Counted from the stretch's first letter, positions 9,643 to 19,207 are shown. The stretch: DNA of 64,000 nucleotides from Fulvimonas soli (GCF_003148905.1 NZ_QGHC01000001.1:211128-275127), one strand, 5' to 3'. Notes: generated by a model not told the origin, from the letters alone. Program-made: numbers and translations.

Positions 9643-12600
9643 ATGAATGCCATTCGAGCGACCAGCGACAGCCCGATCCCGTCTGTTGTCTTCGAGGAAC
9701 TGAAAAAGAGCGGCTTCCCGACCCAGCGCCTTGATGAGGCGCAATTTTTTATCAGCGCCTTTTTCGCGCGGATGAGCGCGAGCGACATGCAGATGCACGC
9801 GCCCGCGGTGTGGGCCGCGCAGATCGCCGACCTGCTCGACTTCATGCAGCAGCGCCAGCCCGGCCGCGCCGGCGTGCGCGTGGTCAATCCGCCGGCGGAG
9901 CGGAACGGGCACAGCGTGATCGAGGTGGTCACCGACGACATGCCGTTCCTGGTCGACACGGTCACCATGCTGGCCTCGGCGGAGCTGCAGATCCACGCGG
10001 TGATCCATCCGGTGGTGAAGGTGCAGCGCGACGCCGACGGGCGGCTGCGCAGGCTGGGCGACGAGGAGGGCGCGGCCGAGTCGGTGATGCACTTCGAGGT
10101 GGACCGCATCGCCGACGAGGCGGGGCTGGCCAGGCTGCGGGCGCAGGTGGAGGACGCGCTGGAGGACGTGCGCCTGGCGGTGCGCGACTGGGCGGCGATG
10201 CGCGGGCGCGCGCAGGCGATCGCCGACGAGCTGCCGCAGCGCCAACCGCCGCTGGAGCCGTCGGCCGCCCGCGAGGCCAGCGAGTTCCTGCGCTGGCTCG
10301 CCGCCGACAACTTCACCTTCCTCGGCTACCGCGAGTACGAGGTGGTCGGGTCCGACGGCGACCAGGTGCTGCGCGCGCAGGAGGGCACCGGCCTGGGCAT
10401 CCTGCACGGCGGCGAGCGCTCGCTCGCGCCGCGCTCGCTGCGCACGCTGGCGGCCAGCCAGCTGCCGCAGTCGGGCGCCACCGACGCGATCATCCTGACC
10501 AAGACCAACGCGCGCTCGCACGTGCACCGGCCGGGCCACATGGACTACGTCGGCGTGCTGCGCTTCGACGCCAGCGGCCGGCCGGTGGCCGAGCAGCGCT
10601 TCCTCGGCCTGTTCACCTCCAGCGCCTACATGGCGCGCCCGCAGGACGTGCCGCTGGTGCGGCAGAAGGTGGAGACGGTGCTGGCGCGTTCGGGCCTGAA
10701 GCGCGACTCCTATTCCGGCAAGTCGCTGCGCCACATCCTGGAGACGCTGCCGCGCGACGAGCTGTTCCAGGGCAGCGAGGACGAGCTGTACGACATCGCG
10801 CTGGGCATCCTGGAGCTGCGCCAGCGCGCGCGCACCCGGCTGTTCGTGCGCGCCGACCGCTACGGCCGCTTCTTCACCTGCCTGGTGTTCGTGCCGCGCG
10901 AGCGCTTCAACACCACGGTGCGCGAGCGCATCGAGCGGCTGCTCGGCGAGGCGCTGCACGGCGAGCACGTCGATTCCTCCGTGCTGCTGGGCGAGGCCGC
11001 GCTGGCGCGCCTGTACGTGGTGGTGCGCCCGAAGATCGGCGACCGCCCGGCCTACGACGTGGCCGCGCTGGAGCAGGGCGTGGCCGGCATCGTGCGCAAT
11101 TGGCAGGACGGCCTGCGCGAGAACCTGGTCAACGCGCTGGGCGAGGCGCAGGGCGTGGCGCTGTTCAACCGCTTCGGCCGCCTGCTGCCGGCCGGCTACG
11201 TCGAGGAGGTGTCGCCGGAGGACGCCGCCGCCGACGTGCGCGCGCTGGCCGCGCTGAAGGGCGAGGAGGCGATCCACCTCAAGCTCTACCGCGGCGGGCA
11301 GGGCGACCTGCGCTTCAAGGTGATCCACTTCGGCGCGCCGATCCCGCTGTCCGAGGCGCTGCCGATGCTGGAGAACATGGGCGTGCGGATGCTGGCCGAG
11401 CACGTCTACACGCTGGAGAGCGAGGGCCGCGAGCTGACCATCCACGACTTCGAGCTGAAGCCGAAGGCGGCCCTCGCGTTCGACGTGATGGCGCTGGGCG
11501 GGCGCTTCGAGCGCGCCTTCGAGGCGCTGTGGCGCGGCCAGGCCGAGAGCGACGGCTTCAACAACCTGGTGCTCGCCGCGCAGATCGACTGGCGCCAGGT
11601 CGCCATGCTGCGCGGCTACTGCAAGTACCTGCTGCAGACCGGCGTGGCCTTCTCGCAGTCCTACATGGAGGACGCGCTCAACCGCTACCCGGCGATCGCC
11701 GGCCTGCTGGTGGAGCTGTTCCTGGCCAAGTTCGACCCGCGCCGCGAGAGCCTGTCGGCCGACGAGCGCAAGGCCGCCGGCGCGGCGCTCGCCGCCGAGA
11801 TGGCCGCGCTGATCCCGGCCGCACTGCAGCAGGCCCAGCCGGGCCTGATCGACGGCCTGGTGGCCGCGCTGTCGCTGCCGCGCGCGGAGCAGGCGCAGCG
11901 CATCGAGGAGGCCATCGGCCTGCTGCTGGAGAACGTGGCCAGCCTCGACGACGACCGCATCCTGCGCAGCTTCAAGGCGCTGATCCGCGCCACCCTGCGC
12001 ACCAGCTTCTTCCAGAAGTGGGACGGCCAGCACCGGCCCTACATCAGCTACAAGTTCGACTCGCACCAGGTGCCGGACCTGCCCAAGCCGGTGCCGTACC
12101 GCGAGATCTTCGTCTACGCGCCGCGCGTGGAGGGCATCCACCTGCGCTTCGGCGCGGTGGCGCGCGGCGGCCTGCGCTGGTCCGACCGCCGCGAGGACTT
12201 CCGCACCGAGGTGCTGGGCCTGGTCAAGGCGCAGATGGTGAAGAACACCGTGATCGTGCCGGTGGGTTCCAAGGGCGGCTTCTACGTCAAGCGCCCGCCG
12301 GCCGGCGGCGACCGCGACGCGCAGCTGGCCGAGGGCATCGCCTGCTACCGCATGTTCATCAGCGGCCTGCTCGACATCACCGACAACCTGATCGAGGGCA
12401 AGGTGGTGCCGCCGCACGACCTGGTGCGCCACGACGCCGACGACCCGTACCTGGTGGTGGCGGCCGACAAGGGCACCGCCACCTTCTCCGACATCGCCAA
12501 CGCCATCTCCATCGAGCACGGCTTCTGGCTGGGCGACGCCTTCGCCTCGGGCGGCTCCAACGGCTACGACCACAAGGCCATGGGCATCACCGCCAAGGGC

Positions 12601-14568
12601 GCGTGGGAGTCGGTCAAGCGTCACTTCCGCGCGCTGGGCCGCGACAGCCAGGGCCAGGACTTCACCTGCGTGGGCATCGGCGACATGTCCGGCGACGTGT
12701 TCGGCAACGGCATGCTGCTGTCCCGGCACATCCGGCTGGTGGCGGCGTTCGACCATCGCCACATCTTCCTCGACCCCAACCCGGACGCGGCCAGGTCCTT
12801 CGCCGAGCGCGAGCGCATGTTCAGGCTGCCGCGCTCGTCCTGGGAGGACTACGACAAGTCGCTGATCTCCGAGGGCGGCGGCGTGTACCCGCGCAGCGCC
12901 AAGTTCATCCCGGTGTCGCCGCAGGTGCGCGCGGCGCTGGGCATCAAGGGCGACGTCACCCAGCTGCCGCCGAGCGAGCTGCTGAGCGCGATCCTCAGGG
13001 CGCCGGTGGACCTGCTGTGGAACGGCGGCATCGGCACCTACGTGAAGGCCAGCAGCGAGACGCACGCGGACGTGGGCGACCGCGCCAACAACGCGCTGCG
13101 CGTCAACGGCGCGGAGCTGCGCTGCAAGGTGGTGGGCGAGGGCGGCAACCTGGGCTTCACCCAGAAGGGCCGCATCGAGGCCGCGCAGCACGGCGTGCTG
13201 CTCAACACCGACTTCATCGACAACTCCGCCGGCGTGGACACCTCCGACCACGAGGTGAACATCAAGATCCTGCTCGGCGACGCCGTGCAGCGCGGCGAGC
13301 TGAGCACCGAGCAGCGCAACCAGCTGCTGGCCAGCATGACCGGCGAGGTGGCGCAGCTGGTGCTGTGGGACAACTACCGGCAGAACCAGGCGATCACCCT
13401 GATGGAGCGCCAGTCGGTCAAGCGCATCGGCTCGATGGCGCACTTCATCCGCACGCTGGAGGCGGAGGGCCTGCTCGACCGCCAGGTGGAGAACCTGCCC
13501 GGCGAGGCCGAGCTGGCCGAGCGCAAGACGCGCGGCCAGGGCCTGACCCGGCCGGAGCTGGCGGTGCTGCTGTCCTACGACAAGATCAAGCTGTACCAGC
13601 AGCTGCTCGACTCCGACGTGCCGGAGGACCCGTACCTGTCCAAGGAGCTGGTGCGCTACTTCCCCGAGCCGCTGCACGGCAAGTACGCCGAGCACATGCA
13701 GCGGCACCGGCTCAAGCGCGAGATCATCGCCACCGCGGTGACCAACTCGACGATCAACCGCATGGGCGCCACCTTCATGATGCGCATGCAGGAGGACACC
13801 GGGCAGGGGCCGGCGGCGATCGCCAAGGCCTACACCGCGGCGCGCGAGATCCTCGACGCGCGCGAGCTGTGGGGCGAGATCGAGGCGCTGGACGGCCAGG
13901 TGGCCGAGAGCACCCAGCTCGACGCCGTGCTGCAGATCTGGAGCCTGCTGCGGCACATGACGCGCTGGCTGCTCAACCGCCCCGGCGGCACGCTGGACAT
14001 CGCCGCCAACGTGGAGCGCTACCAGGCGCAGGTGAGCGAGCTGCGCAAGGCGCTGCCCGCCGCGCTCACGCCCACCGGCAAGGGCGACTTCGAGTCCAGC
14101 CAGGAGAAGTGGGAGGGCCTGGGCGTGCCCGCCGAGCTGTCGGTGCGGCTGGCCCGCCTGCCGGAGCTGCGCGCCGCGCTGGACATGGTGGAGGTGGCCC
14201 AGCAGAGCGGCCAGCCGATCGCCCGCGTGGCCGGCGTGTTCTACGAGCTGGCCGAGGCGCTGGACCTGGAGTGGCTGCGCGACCAGATCGAGGCGTTGCC
14301 GGTGGAGGGCCACTGGCACGCGCAGGCGCGCGGCTCGCTGCTGGACGAGCTCAACCACCAGCACCGCGCGCTGGCGCTGCAGGTGCTGTCGCTGCCGGGC
14401 GCGGACAAGGCCGCCTCGCCGGTGCAGGCGTGGCTGGAACGCGACGATCCCACGCTCCGGCATACGCGCAGCATGCTGGCGGAGATCCTCACGCAGAATG
14501 CGGACTACCCGATCGCCTCGGTGGCGGTGCGCCGGCTGGCGCAGCTGGCGCAGGTGCCGGTGGGCTGA
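9643..14568 (+). CDS. gdhB: NAD-dependent glutamate dehydrogenase, large (180 kDa) class
   Basis: The 1641-aa protein is the large NAD-specific glutamate dehydrogenase that converts glutamate to 2-oxoglutarate and ammonia. The N-terminal half (to about residue 700) holds ACT-like and regulatory regions, including VTDDMPFLVDTVTMLASAE and DNFTFLGYREYE. The catalytic core follows with IHLRFGAVARGGLRWSDR, VIVPVGSKGGFYVK around residue 876, GIGDMSGDVFGNGML and the NAD-side motif VGEGGNLGFTQKGR around residue 1165. The length matches Pseudomonas and Xanthomonas members (about 1600-1650 aa). I chose the ATG at 9643 because the reading frame upstream shows no conserved sequence; its Shine-Dalgarno is weak. 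It is monocistronic, with repeats downstream. Confidence 0.95.
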   Translation: MNAIRATSDSPIPSVVFEELKKSGFPTQRLDEAQFFISAFFARMSASDMQMHAPAVWAAQIADLLDFMQQRQPGRAGVRVVNPPAERNGHSVIEVVTDDMPFLVDTVTMLASAELQIHAVIHPVVKVQRDADGRLRRLGDEEGAAESVMHFEVDRIADEAGLARLRAQVEDALEDVRLAVRDWAAMRGRAQAIADELPQRQPPLEPSAAREASEFLRWLAADNFTFLGYREYEVVGSDGDQVLRAQEGTGLGILHGGERSLAPRSLRTLAASQLPQSGATDAIILTKTNARSHVHRPGHMDYVGVLRFDASGRPVAEQRFLGLFTSSAYMARPQDVPLVRQKVETVLARSGLKRDSYSGKSLRHILETLPRDELFQGSEDELYDIALGILELRQRARTRLFVRADRYGRFFTCLVFVPRERFNTTVRERIERLLGEALHGEHVDSSVLLGEAALARLYVVVRPKIGDRPAYDVAALEQGVAGIVRNWQDGLRENLVNALGEAQGVALFNRFGRLLPAGYVEEVSPEDAAADVRALAALKGEEAIHLKLYRGGQGDLRFKVIHFGAPIPLSEALPMLENMGVRMLAEHVYTLESEGRELTIHDFELKPKAALAFDVMALGGRFERAFEALWRGQAESDGFNNLVLAAQIDWRQVAMLRGYCKYLLQTGVAFSQSYMEDALNRYPAIAGLLVELFLAKFDPRRESLSADERKAAGAALAAEMAALIPAALQQAQPGLIDGLVAALSLPRAEQAQRIEEAIGLLLENVASLDDDRILRSFKALIRATLRTSFFQKWDGQHRPYISYKFDSHQVPDLPKPVPYREIFVYAPRVEGIHLRFGAVARGGLRWSDRREDFRTEVLGLVKAQMVKNTVIVPVGSKGGFYVKRPPAGGDRDAQLAEGIACYRMFISGLLDITDNLIEGKVVPPHDLVRHDADDPYLVVAADKGTATFSDIANAISIEHGFWLGDAFASGGSNGYDHKAMGITAKGAWESVKRHFRALGRDSQGQDFTCVGIGDMSGDVFGNGMLLSRHIRLVAAFDHRHIFLDPNPDAARSFAERERMFRLPRSSWEDYDKSLISEGGGVYPRSAKFIPVSPQVRAALGIKGDVTQLPPSELLSAILRAPVDLLWNGGIGTYVKASSETHADVGDRANNALRVNGAELRCKVVGEGGNLGFTQKGRIEAAQHGVLLNTDFIDNSAGVDTSDHEVNIKILLGDAVQRGELSTEQRNQLLASMTGEVAQLVLWDNYRQNQAITLMERQSVKRIGSMAHFIRTLEAEGLLDRQVENLPGEAELAERKTRGQGLTRPELAVLLSYDKIKLYQQLLDSDVPEDPYLSKELVRYFPEPLHGKYAEHMQRHRLKREIIATAVTNSTINRMGATFMMRMQEDTGQGPAAIAKAYTAAREILDARELWGEIEALDGQVAESTQLDAVLQIWSLLRHMTRWLLNRPGGTLDIAANVERYQAQVSELRKALPAALTPTGKGDFESSQEKWEGLGVPAELSVRLARLPELRAALDMVEVAQQSGQPIARVAGVFYELAEALDLEWLRDQIEALPVEGHWHAQARGSLLDELNHQHRALALQVLSLPGADKAASPVQAWLERDDPTLRHTRSMLAEILTQNADYPIASVAVRRLAQLAQVPVG

Positions 14569-15119
14569 GGGGCTGGTGCTTGGCTGAAGCGTTGCGTGGC
14601 CCTGCTTGTCGCGCCCTCTCCCCTGCGGGGAGAGGGCCGGGGCGAGGGGCCACGCTTGCGACATCCTCTCACTCCCGTCGCCCCGGCGCCTGCCCCGGAC
14701 TCGATCCGGGGCCGGGGCCCAGGGCGACGCGGCCCGGTTGTCGCCTTGCGCTCGGCGCTTTTCCTGACGCTGCGGGGTCTTGGTCCGCCTCCGGCGGGGT
14801 TCCGCCCACCCGCCGCGCCATAGGGGCCCCGAAGAGCAGCGCGCCTCCTGCGCGCACCCCTCACGCTCGCTGCGCGAGCGAGAAGCGGGAGGCGAGGGAG
14901 GAGAAGCGAGAAGCGTGTGGTGAGCAGTGAGAGGCGAGTGGTGGGGCGAATCAGGGCGGAACTTTCGGACGTGCCGCGCCTTGCTCCCTCTCCCCTCCGG
15001 GGAGAGGGCCGGGGTGAGGGGCCGGGGCTCGCGGGATCATCCATCCACCACCACTCGTCCCGCCGCCCCGCATCCTTGCGGTAAGCTCGTCCCGCCATGC
15101 CGAGAGACCCGCGAGCCCC
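14569..15119. repeat. 551-bp repeat-rich gap (families A and E)
   Basis: No gene is seen here. Family-A hairpins lie at 14614-14636 and 14986-15008. Between them, 14870-14945 is a purine-rich, degenerate tandem of GAGAAGCG / GAGGCGAG-like words on the + strand, the same flavour as the hairpin at 15900-15975. A GGCGGGGTTCCGCCC-like palindrome is near 14794-14808. The NAD kinase start follows directly. Confidence 0.7.
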
Positions 15120-15881
15120 ATGCGCCTAGCCTTCGTCGCCAGCGAGACCCCGCATGCCCAGCAGGCCCGGCGCAAGCTGGTGGATCGCTACGGCGACGTG
15201 CCGCCGCTGGAGGCGGAGGTGATCGTGGCGCTGGGCGGCGACGGCTTCATGCTGCGCACCCTGCACGCGCACCGCACGCTGGACGTGCCGGTGTACGGCA
15301 TGAAGCTCGGCCGGGTCGGCTTCCTGATGAACAAGCACCACGTCGAGGATCTGCCCGAGCGCATCGCGCGCGCCCACGCCGCCGTGCTCTACCCGCTGGT
15401 GATGCGCGCCACCGACGCGGCCGGGCAGGCGCACGAGGCGCTGGCCTTCAACGAGGTGTCGCTGCTGCGCCAGAGCAACCAGGCCGCGCACCTGGAGGTG
15501 AAGCTCAACGGCGAGGTGAAGCTGCCGGTGCTGGTCTGCGACGGCATCCTGGTCGCCACGCCCGCCGGCTCCACCGCCTACAACCTGTCCGCGCACGGGC
15601 CGATCCTGCCGCTGGACGCCAACGTGTTGGCGCTCACCCCGATCAGCCCGTTCCGCCCGCGCCGCTGGCGCGGCGCGATCCTGCCGCACCGCACCCGGGT
15701 GAGCCTGCGCGTGCTCGATCCGGGCAAGCGGCCGGTAAGCGCCACCGCGGACTTCCTCGAGGTGCGCGACGTGCGCACGGTGGAGGTCGGCCAGGCCGCC
15801 GAGCAGGGCGTGCGCCTGCTGTTCGACCCGGAACACAACCTGGAGCAGCGCATCCTGGACGAGCAGTTCGCGCCGGACTGA
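15120..15881 (+). CDS. nadK: NAD kinase
   Basis: This 253-aa protein phosphorylates NAD to NADP using ATP. The diagnostic GGDGFML motif is at residues 39-45, with the catalytic aspartate at 41. It is followed by FNEVSLLRQSN and the long glycine-rich ATPAGSTAYNLSAHGPILP segment that binds NAD. It is a short member of the family (about 250 aa rather than 290-300). The start ATG directly gives the MRLAFVASET beta-strand. The adjacent 5'-nucleotidase gene suggests linked nucleotide metabolism, separated by a hairpin at 15900-15975. Confidence 0.94.
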   Translation: MRLAFVASETPHAQQARRKLVDRYGDVPPLEAEVIVALGGDGFMLRTLHAHRTLDVPVYGMKLGRVGFLMNKHHVEDLPERIARAHAAVLYPLVMRATDAAGQAHEALAFNEVSLLRQSNQAAHLEVKLNGEVKLPVLVCDGILVATPAGSTAYNLSAHGPILPLDANVLALTPISPFRPRRWRGAILPHRTRVSLRVLDPGKRPVSATADFLEVRDVRTVEVGQAAEQGVRLLFDPEHNLEQRILDEQFAPD

Positions 15882-15899
15882 GGAAAAAAGCAGGGGAAA

Positions 15900-15975
15900 G
15901 TGGAGAGGAGTGAGAAGGGAGAGAGAAAAAGCGGCCGCCCGCCTGAGCCTTCTCTCCCTTCTCCCTCCTCTCCAC
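15900..15975. repeat. Polypurine/polypyrimidine hairpin (family E) between nadK and 5'-nucleotidase
   Basis: The arm at 15900-15924 is purine-rich (GTGGAGAGGAGTGAGAAGGG and on), and the arm at 15951-15975 is its reverse complement at 24 of 25 positions. The 26-nt loop contains GCGGCCGCCCGC. More pyrimidine-rich copies trail to about 16010. No T-run follows, so it is a dispersed repeat or RNA-stability hairpin rather than a classical terminator. Confidence 0.8.
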
Positions 15976-16028
15976 CCTCTCCTCGCTCCTGGCCTCTCCC
16001 TTCCCGCCCGTTGCGGTAGATTGGCGCC

Positions 16029-16958
16029 ATGAGCAAGCAAGCCGGCAACGCCCACGATCCTTCCTCGTCCAGCGACAACCGCCTGGTGGTGGCGATCTCC
16101 TCGCGCGCGCTGTTCGACATGGGCGACAGCCACGCGCTGTTCGAGCGCGAGGGGCTGGACGCCTACCGCCAGTTCCAGATCGCGCACGAGGAGGAGATCC
16201 TCGAGCCCGGCGTGGCCTTCCCGCTGGTGCAGAAGCTGCTGGGCCTCAACAGGCTGGCGGGCGACGTGCCGCCGGTGGAGGTGATCCTGCTCTCGCGCAA
16301 TTCCGGCGACACCGGCCTGCGCATCTTCAACTCGATCCAGCACTACGGGCTGGAGATCAGCCGCGCCGCCTTCACCAGCGGCGCGCCGACGTCGGACTAC
16401 GTGGCGCCGTTCAAGGCCGACCTGTTCCTCTCGGCCAACGCCGAGGACGTGGGCCGCGCGCTCGCCGCCGGCGTGGCGGCGGCCACCATCCTGCCGTCCA
16501 GCGCGCCGCCGCGCGCCGGCGAGCAGCTGCGCATCGCCTTCGACGGCGACGCGGTGATCTTCGGCGACGAGGGCGAGCGGGTCTCGCGCGAGGAGGGGCT
16601 GGAGGCGTTCCACCGCAGCGAGACCGAGCGCGCGGACGAGCCGCTCTCGGTCGGCCCGTTCCGCGGCTTCCTCAGCGCGGTGCACCGGCTGCAGGCGGCG
16701 TTCCCGGCCGAGGCCTCGCCGATCCGCACTGCGCTGGTCACCGCGCGCTCGGCGCCCGCGCACAAGCGGGTGATCCTCACCCTGCGCCGCTGGGGCGTGC
16801 GCATCGACGAGGCGCTGTTCCTCGGCGGGCGCGACAAGGGGCCGTTCCTCGACGCCTTCGGCGCCGACATCTTCTTCGACGACTCGCCCGCCAACGTGGA
16901 GTCCGCGCGCAAGCACGTGGCCACCGGACACGTGCCGCACGGCGTGAGCAACCGCTGA
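16029..16958 (+). CDS. Cytosolic 5'-nucleotidase family protein
   Basis: The 309-aa protein matches the bacterial 5_nucleotid family (Pfam PF06189 type), which dephosphorylates nucleoside monophosphates. Visible segments are VVAISSRALFDMGDSHALFE near the N-terminus, VEVILLSRNSGDTGLRIFNSI, PFKADLFLSANAEDV, LRIAFDGDAVIFGDEGE, TALVTARSAPAHKRVI and GADIFFDDSPANVE. The FDGDAV and DDSP acidic motifs fit a HAD-like phosphatase core. About 20 residues at the N-terminus are low-complexity (SSSSDN). It follows nadK in the same direction after 147 nt containing the family-E hairpin, so cotranscription is possible. Confidence 0.88.
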   Translation: MSKQAGNAHDPSSSSDNRLVVAISSRALFDMGDSHALFEREGLDAYRQFQIAHEEEILEPGVAFPLVQKLLGLNRLAGDVPPVEVILLSRNSGDTGLRIFNSIQHYGLEISRAAFTSGAPTSDYVAPFKADLFLSANAEDVGRALAAGVAAATILPSSAPPRAGEQLRIAFDGDAVIFGDEGERVSREEGLEAFHRSETERADEPLSVGPFRGFLSAVHRLQAAFPAEASPIRTALVTARSAPAHKRVILTLRRWGVRIDEALFLGGRDKGPFLDAFGADIFFDDSPANVESARKHVATGHVPHGVSNR

Positions 16959-17067
16959 GCCGCCGGGACGGCGGGGAACCGCGCGTACGAACGTCCGTTC
17001 GGGCGGCCGGGCGCCCGCTGCGCTAAGGTGGAGCGGCCGCCGCGGTGGCGGTTCATGGAGGAGTCGT

Positions 17068-17316
17068 ATGAAGTCACGTACCCGTTTGCTCGTGCCCATG
17101 CTTCTGCTCGTCCTCTCGGCCGGCGCCGGCAGCGCGGCGGCCCAGACGGTGATCAAGCTCTGTCGTCCCTGCATCGTGCTCTACCAGTCGTGCCTGGCCA
17201 GCGGCCAGCCGGAGAGCGTCTGCCAGGCGCAGGAGCTGCAGTGCTGCCTGGCGCAGGCGGGCCGGAGCGAGGCGCAGGCCGCGATCGACCGCGAGCGCGC
17301 GCCGAAGCGCCGCTGA
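17068..17316 (+). CDS. Small cysteine-rich exported protein, unknown function
   Basis: I do not recognise this 82-aa protein. Residues 1-26 form a clear signal peptide (basic MKSRTR, hydrophobic LLVPMLLLVLSAGAG, cleavage after AAAQ or near it). The mature part has six cysteines at 32, 35, 42, 52, 59 and 60 and a basic tail (RERAPKRR). Even cysteine number and export suggest disulfides in the periplasm. A strong Shine-Dalgarno, GGAGG, lies 8 nt upstream of the ATG, and a good terminator follows at 17356-17387, so it is an independent, expressed unit. Nothing in the neighbours explains it. Confidence 0.75.
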   Translation: MKSRTRLLVPMLLLVLSAGAGSAAAQTVIKLCRPCIVLYQSCLASGQPESVCQAQELQCCLAQAGRSEAQAAIDRERAPKRR

Positions 17317-17355
17317 GCGGTCCGTCCGCCGCACGAGGATCGTCATGCCGATGGC

Positions 17356-17387
17356 GCGGGGCGTCCTGGGGGCGCCCCGCTTTTTTT
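17356..17387 (+). terminator. Rho-independent terminator
   Basis: The stem GCGGGGCG (17356-17363) with CGCCCCGC (17373-17380) encloses a 9-nt loop and is followed by seven T residues (17381-17387). It ends the small exported-protein unit 40 nt after its stop codon. Confidence 0.9.
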
Positions 17388-17888
17388 GGTTCTTCGCGTC
17401 CTGGCCGGCGCGAGGCTCGTTGGACTCCAGACGATGCCGTGCAGGCGGGCGGCAAGCCGCGACGACCTCAGGCTTTCCGGCCGTCGCGGCGTTTCCTGGC
17501 AGCGGGTCGCTGCGGGAGGGCGTCGCCGCGTTCCTCCTTGGAGCCTGTTCACGATCTCTCCGTGCCTTGCACCCGGAGCCGTCTGCGCGCGGGCCAAGGA
17601 GAGGAGTGGATGCCGGTCCGCGACGGCGTGGCGTGGCGGGCGTGAGGCGAGGGTTCGGGCATCGCGGCCGGAGGCCGCTCCCGCAAGGCCTTGCGGGTTC
17701 CCCCCTGTGGGAGCGGCCTCCGGCCGCGATCGGCCTGACGCGAGACTGCCAGCGTCCTCCCCACTTGCCGCGGTCCATCCCGCGGGCTTTCCTGGCGCAT
17801 TTCCGCGGAAGATTTTGAACGGGCGCTTGGAAGAGACGCACGGCGCCGGGACGCTGCGCCCGATGCCGGCGAGCCGTGTGCGGCGACT
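17388..17888. repeat. 501-bp gap with a perfect 22-bp inverted REP pair (family D)
   Basis: The sequence at 17661-17682 is exactly the reverse complement of 17709-17730 (22 of 22), each being a GGGAGCGGCCTCCGGCCGCG-type palindromic unit. The 26-nt spacer holds its own small hairpin (CCCGCAAGGCCTTGCGGG, 17680-17697). This is a REP doublet. The rest of the gap shows no gene. Single copies of the unit are at 20862, 20908, 33899 and 36183. Confidence 0.85.
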
Positions 17889-19184
17889 TCAACCGGCTGC
17901 CGGCACCGCCGGCGACCGATCGGCCGGCAGGAGCCGCTGCAGGACCGCCGCGCGCTGCAGCAGCTCCGCCGCCTGGCCGGCCACGGGCCTGTCGGCCAGG
18001 CCCAGTTCCCACGCGGTGCCCAGCAGGGCGCGCAGGCCGGCGAAGTCGCGGCGCCGCGCGCGCCGGTGCAGGGCCACGTCGAGCAGCAGGCCGGCCAGGG
18101 CGTCGCGTTCGGGCGCGGCGAGCCGGTCGAAATCCTCGCGCCAGTGCGGCGGCGGGGCCTCGTCGCCGCACCCGGCGAGCAGGCGCGCGGCGACGCCGGT
18201 CGCCGGCTTCGCGGCGGGCGGGGAGGCGGGCGGCGCGCGGCCGGGCAGCAGCGCCGCCGCGCAGAGCAGGCCCATCACGTAGATGGTGTGGTACGAGGTG
18301 GCGAGCAGGTAGAGCTTGCGCGCGTCGCCCTGCAGCAGTTCCAGGCGGTCGAGCCGCGTGCCGGGCGCGGGCAGGAAGCCCGCCTCGTCGACGACGCGGG
18401 CGAGCACGCGGAAGGCGAACGCGGCCGCCGGGCTCCAGGCGGCGCCGGTGAGCGGCCAGGCCAGCAGCAGCTCGCCGGCCAGGTCGTAGTCCTGCGCGTC
18501 GAGGCAGTGCGCCAGCGCGCCCTCGGCCTCCGCCAGCACGGCGCGCCGCGGCCGCGGCAGGCGCAGCGGCGGCCGGCCGAAGCGCGCGCAGTACATCAGC
18601 GCGTGGGTGAAGGCGTAGGCATCCTCGCGGCTGCCGCCGAGCAGGTCCATCGGCAGGTTGAGCTGCGACAGCCGCGCGAGCGCCGCGCCGCGGCGGCGCG
18701 AGCACGCGCCGGCGTGCAGGTCGGCGCTCCACAGCTGTTCGAGCATGCGGTGCGGGGGACGCTCGCGGCCCGCGGCGGCCTGCGCGGACAGGTCGAGCAG
18801 GGCGTCGAAGGCGGGATCGGGATAGCCGATCCGCTCCAGGCACACGTGCGCATGCGCGTAGTCCAGCGCCAGCGCCGGTTCGAGGCAGAGGCCGCGCAGC
18901 ACGCGCTCGCCGCGCGCGTGGGGCAGCAGGCGCCGCGCGGCGCGCGCGATGCCCGCCCGCACGCCGGGATGCGCGGGAGCCGCCGCCGCGGCCGCCAGCA
19001 GCAGCAGCGCGGTTTCCGCCACCACCTTCTCCGGGCGCAGGCTGTTGGCCGGCTGCTCGGCGTCGGCGTAGCCGGCCGGGGCGAGCCGCTCGACGGCGTG
19101 CGCGGCGATGTCGAGCACGCGGCAGAGCCGTCGCGCCAGGTCCGCGGCGGACCAGCGCGACGGCGGGGCGGCGACCCGTTCCAT
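17889..19184 (-). CDS. Unknown helical protein, partner of the 83-aa protein
   Basis: I cannot place this 431-aa protein. It is predicted almost entirely alpha-helical and Ala/Leu/Arg-rich, with no signal peptide, Walker motif or radical-SAM cysteine motif. Distinct segments that look conserved are EDAYAFTHALMYCARFGRPP (mid-protein), QDYDLAGELLLAWPLTG, FRVLARVVDEAGFLPAPG and LYLLATSYHTIYVMGLLCAA. It vaguely recalls uncharacterised DUF6895-type helical proteins, but that is an impression from memory. The ATG at 19184 was chosen because upstream codons overlap the neighbouring gene in another frame. It starts 23 nt after the 83-aa gene on the same strand, so the two form an operon. No terminator is seen after it. 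Confidence 0.75.
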   Translation of the reverse strand: MERVAAPPSRWSAADLARRLCRVLDIAAHAVERLAPAGYADAEQPANSLRPEKVVAETALLLLAAAAAAPAHPGVRAGIARAARRLLPHARGERVLRGLCLEPALALDYAHAHVCLERIGYPDPAFDALLDLSAQAAAGRERPPHRMLEQLWSADLHAGACSRRRGAALARLSQLNLPMDLLGGSREDAYAFTHALMYCARFGRPPLRLPRPRRAVLAEAEGALAHCLDAQDYDLAGELLLAWPLTGAAWSPAAAFAFRVLARVVDEAGFLPAPGTRLDRLELLQGDARKLYLLATSYHTIYVMGLLCAAALLPGRAPPASPPAAKPATGVAARLLAGCGDEAPPPHWREDFDRLAAPERDALAGLLLDVALHRRARRRDFAGLRALLGTAWELGLADRPVAGQAAELLQRAAVLQRLLPADRSPAVPAAG

Positions 19185-19207
19185 CCCTGCGGCGTCCTGG
19201 CGTGGCC

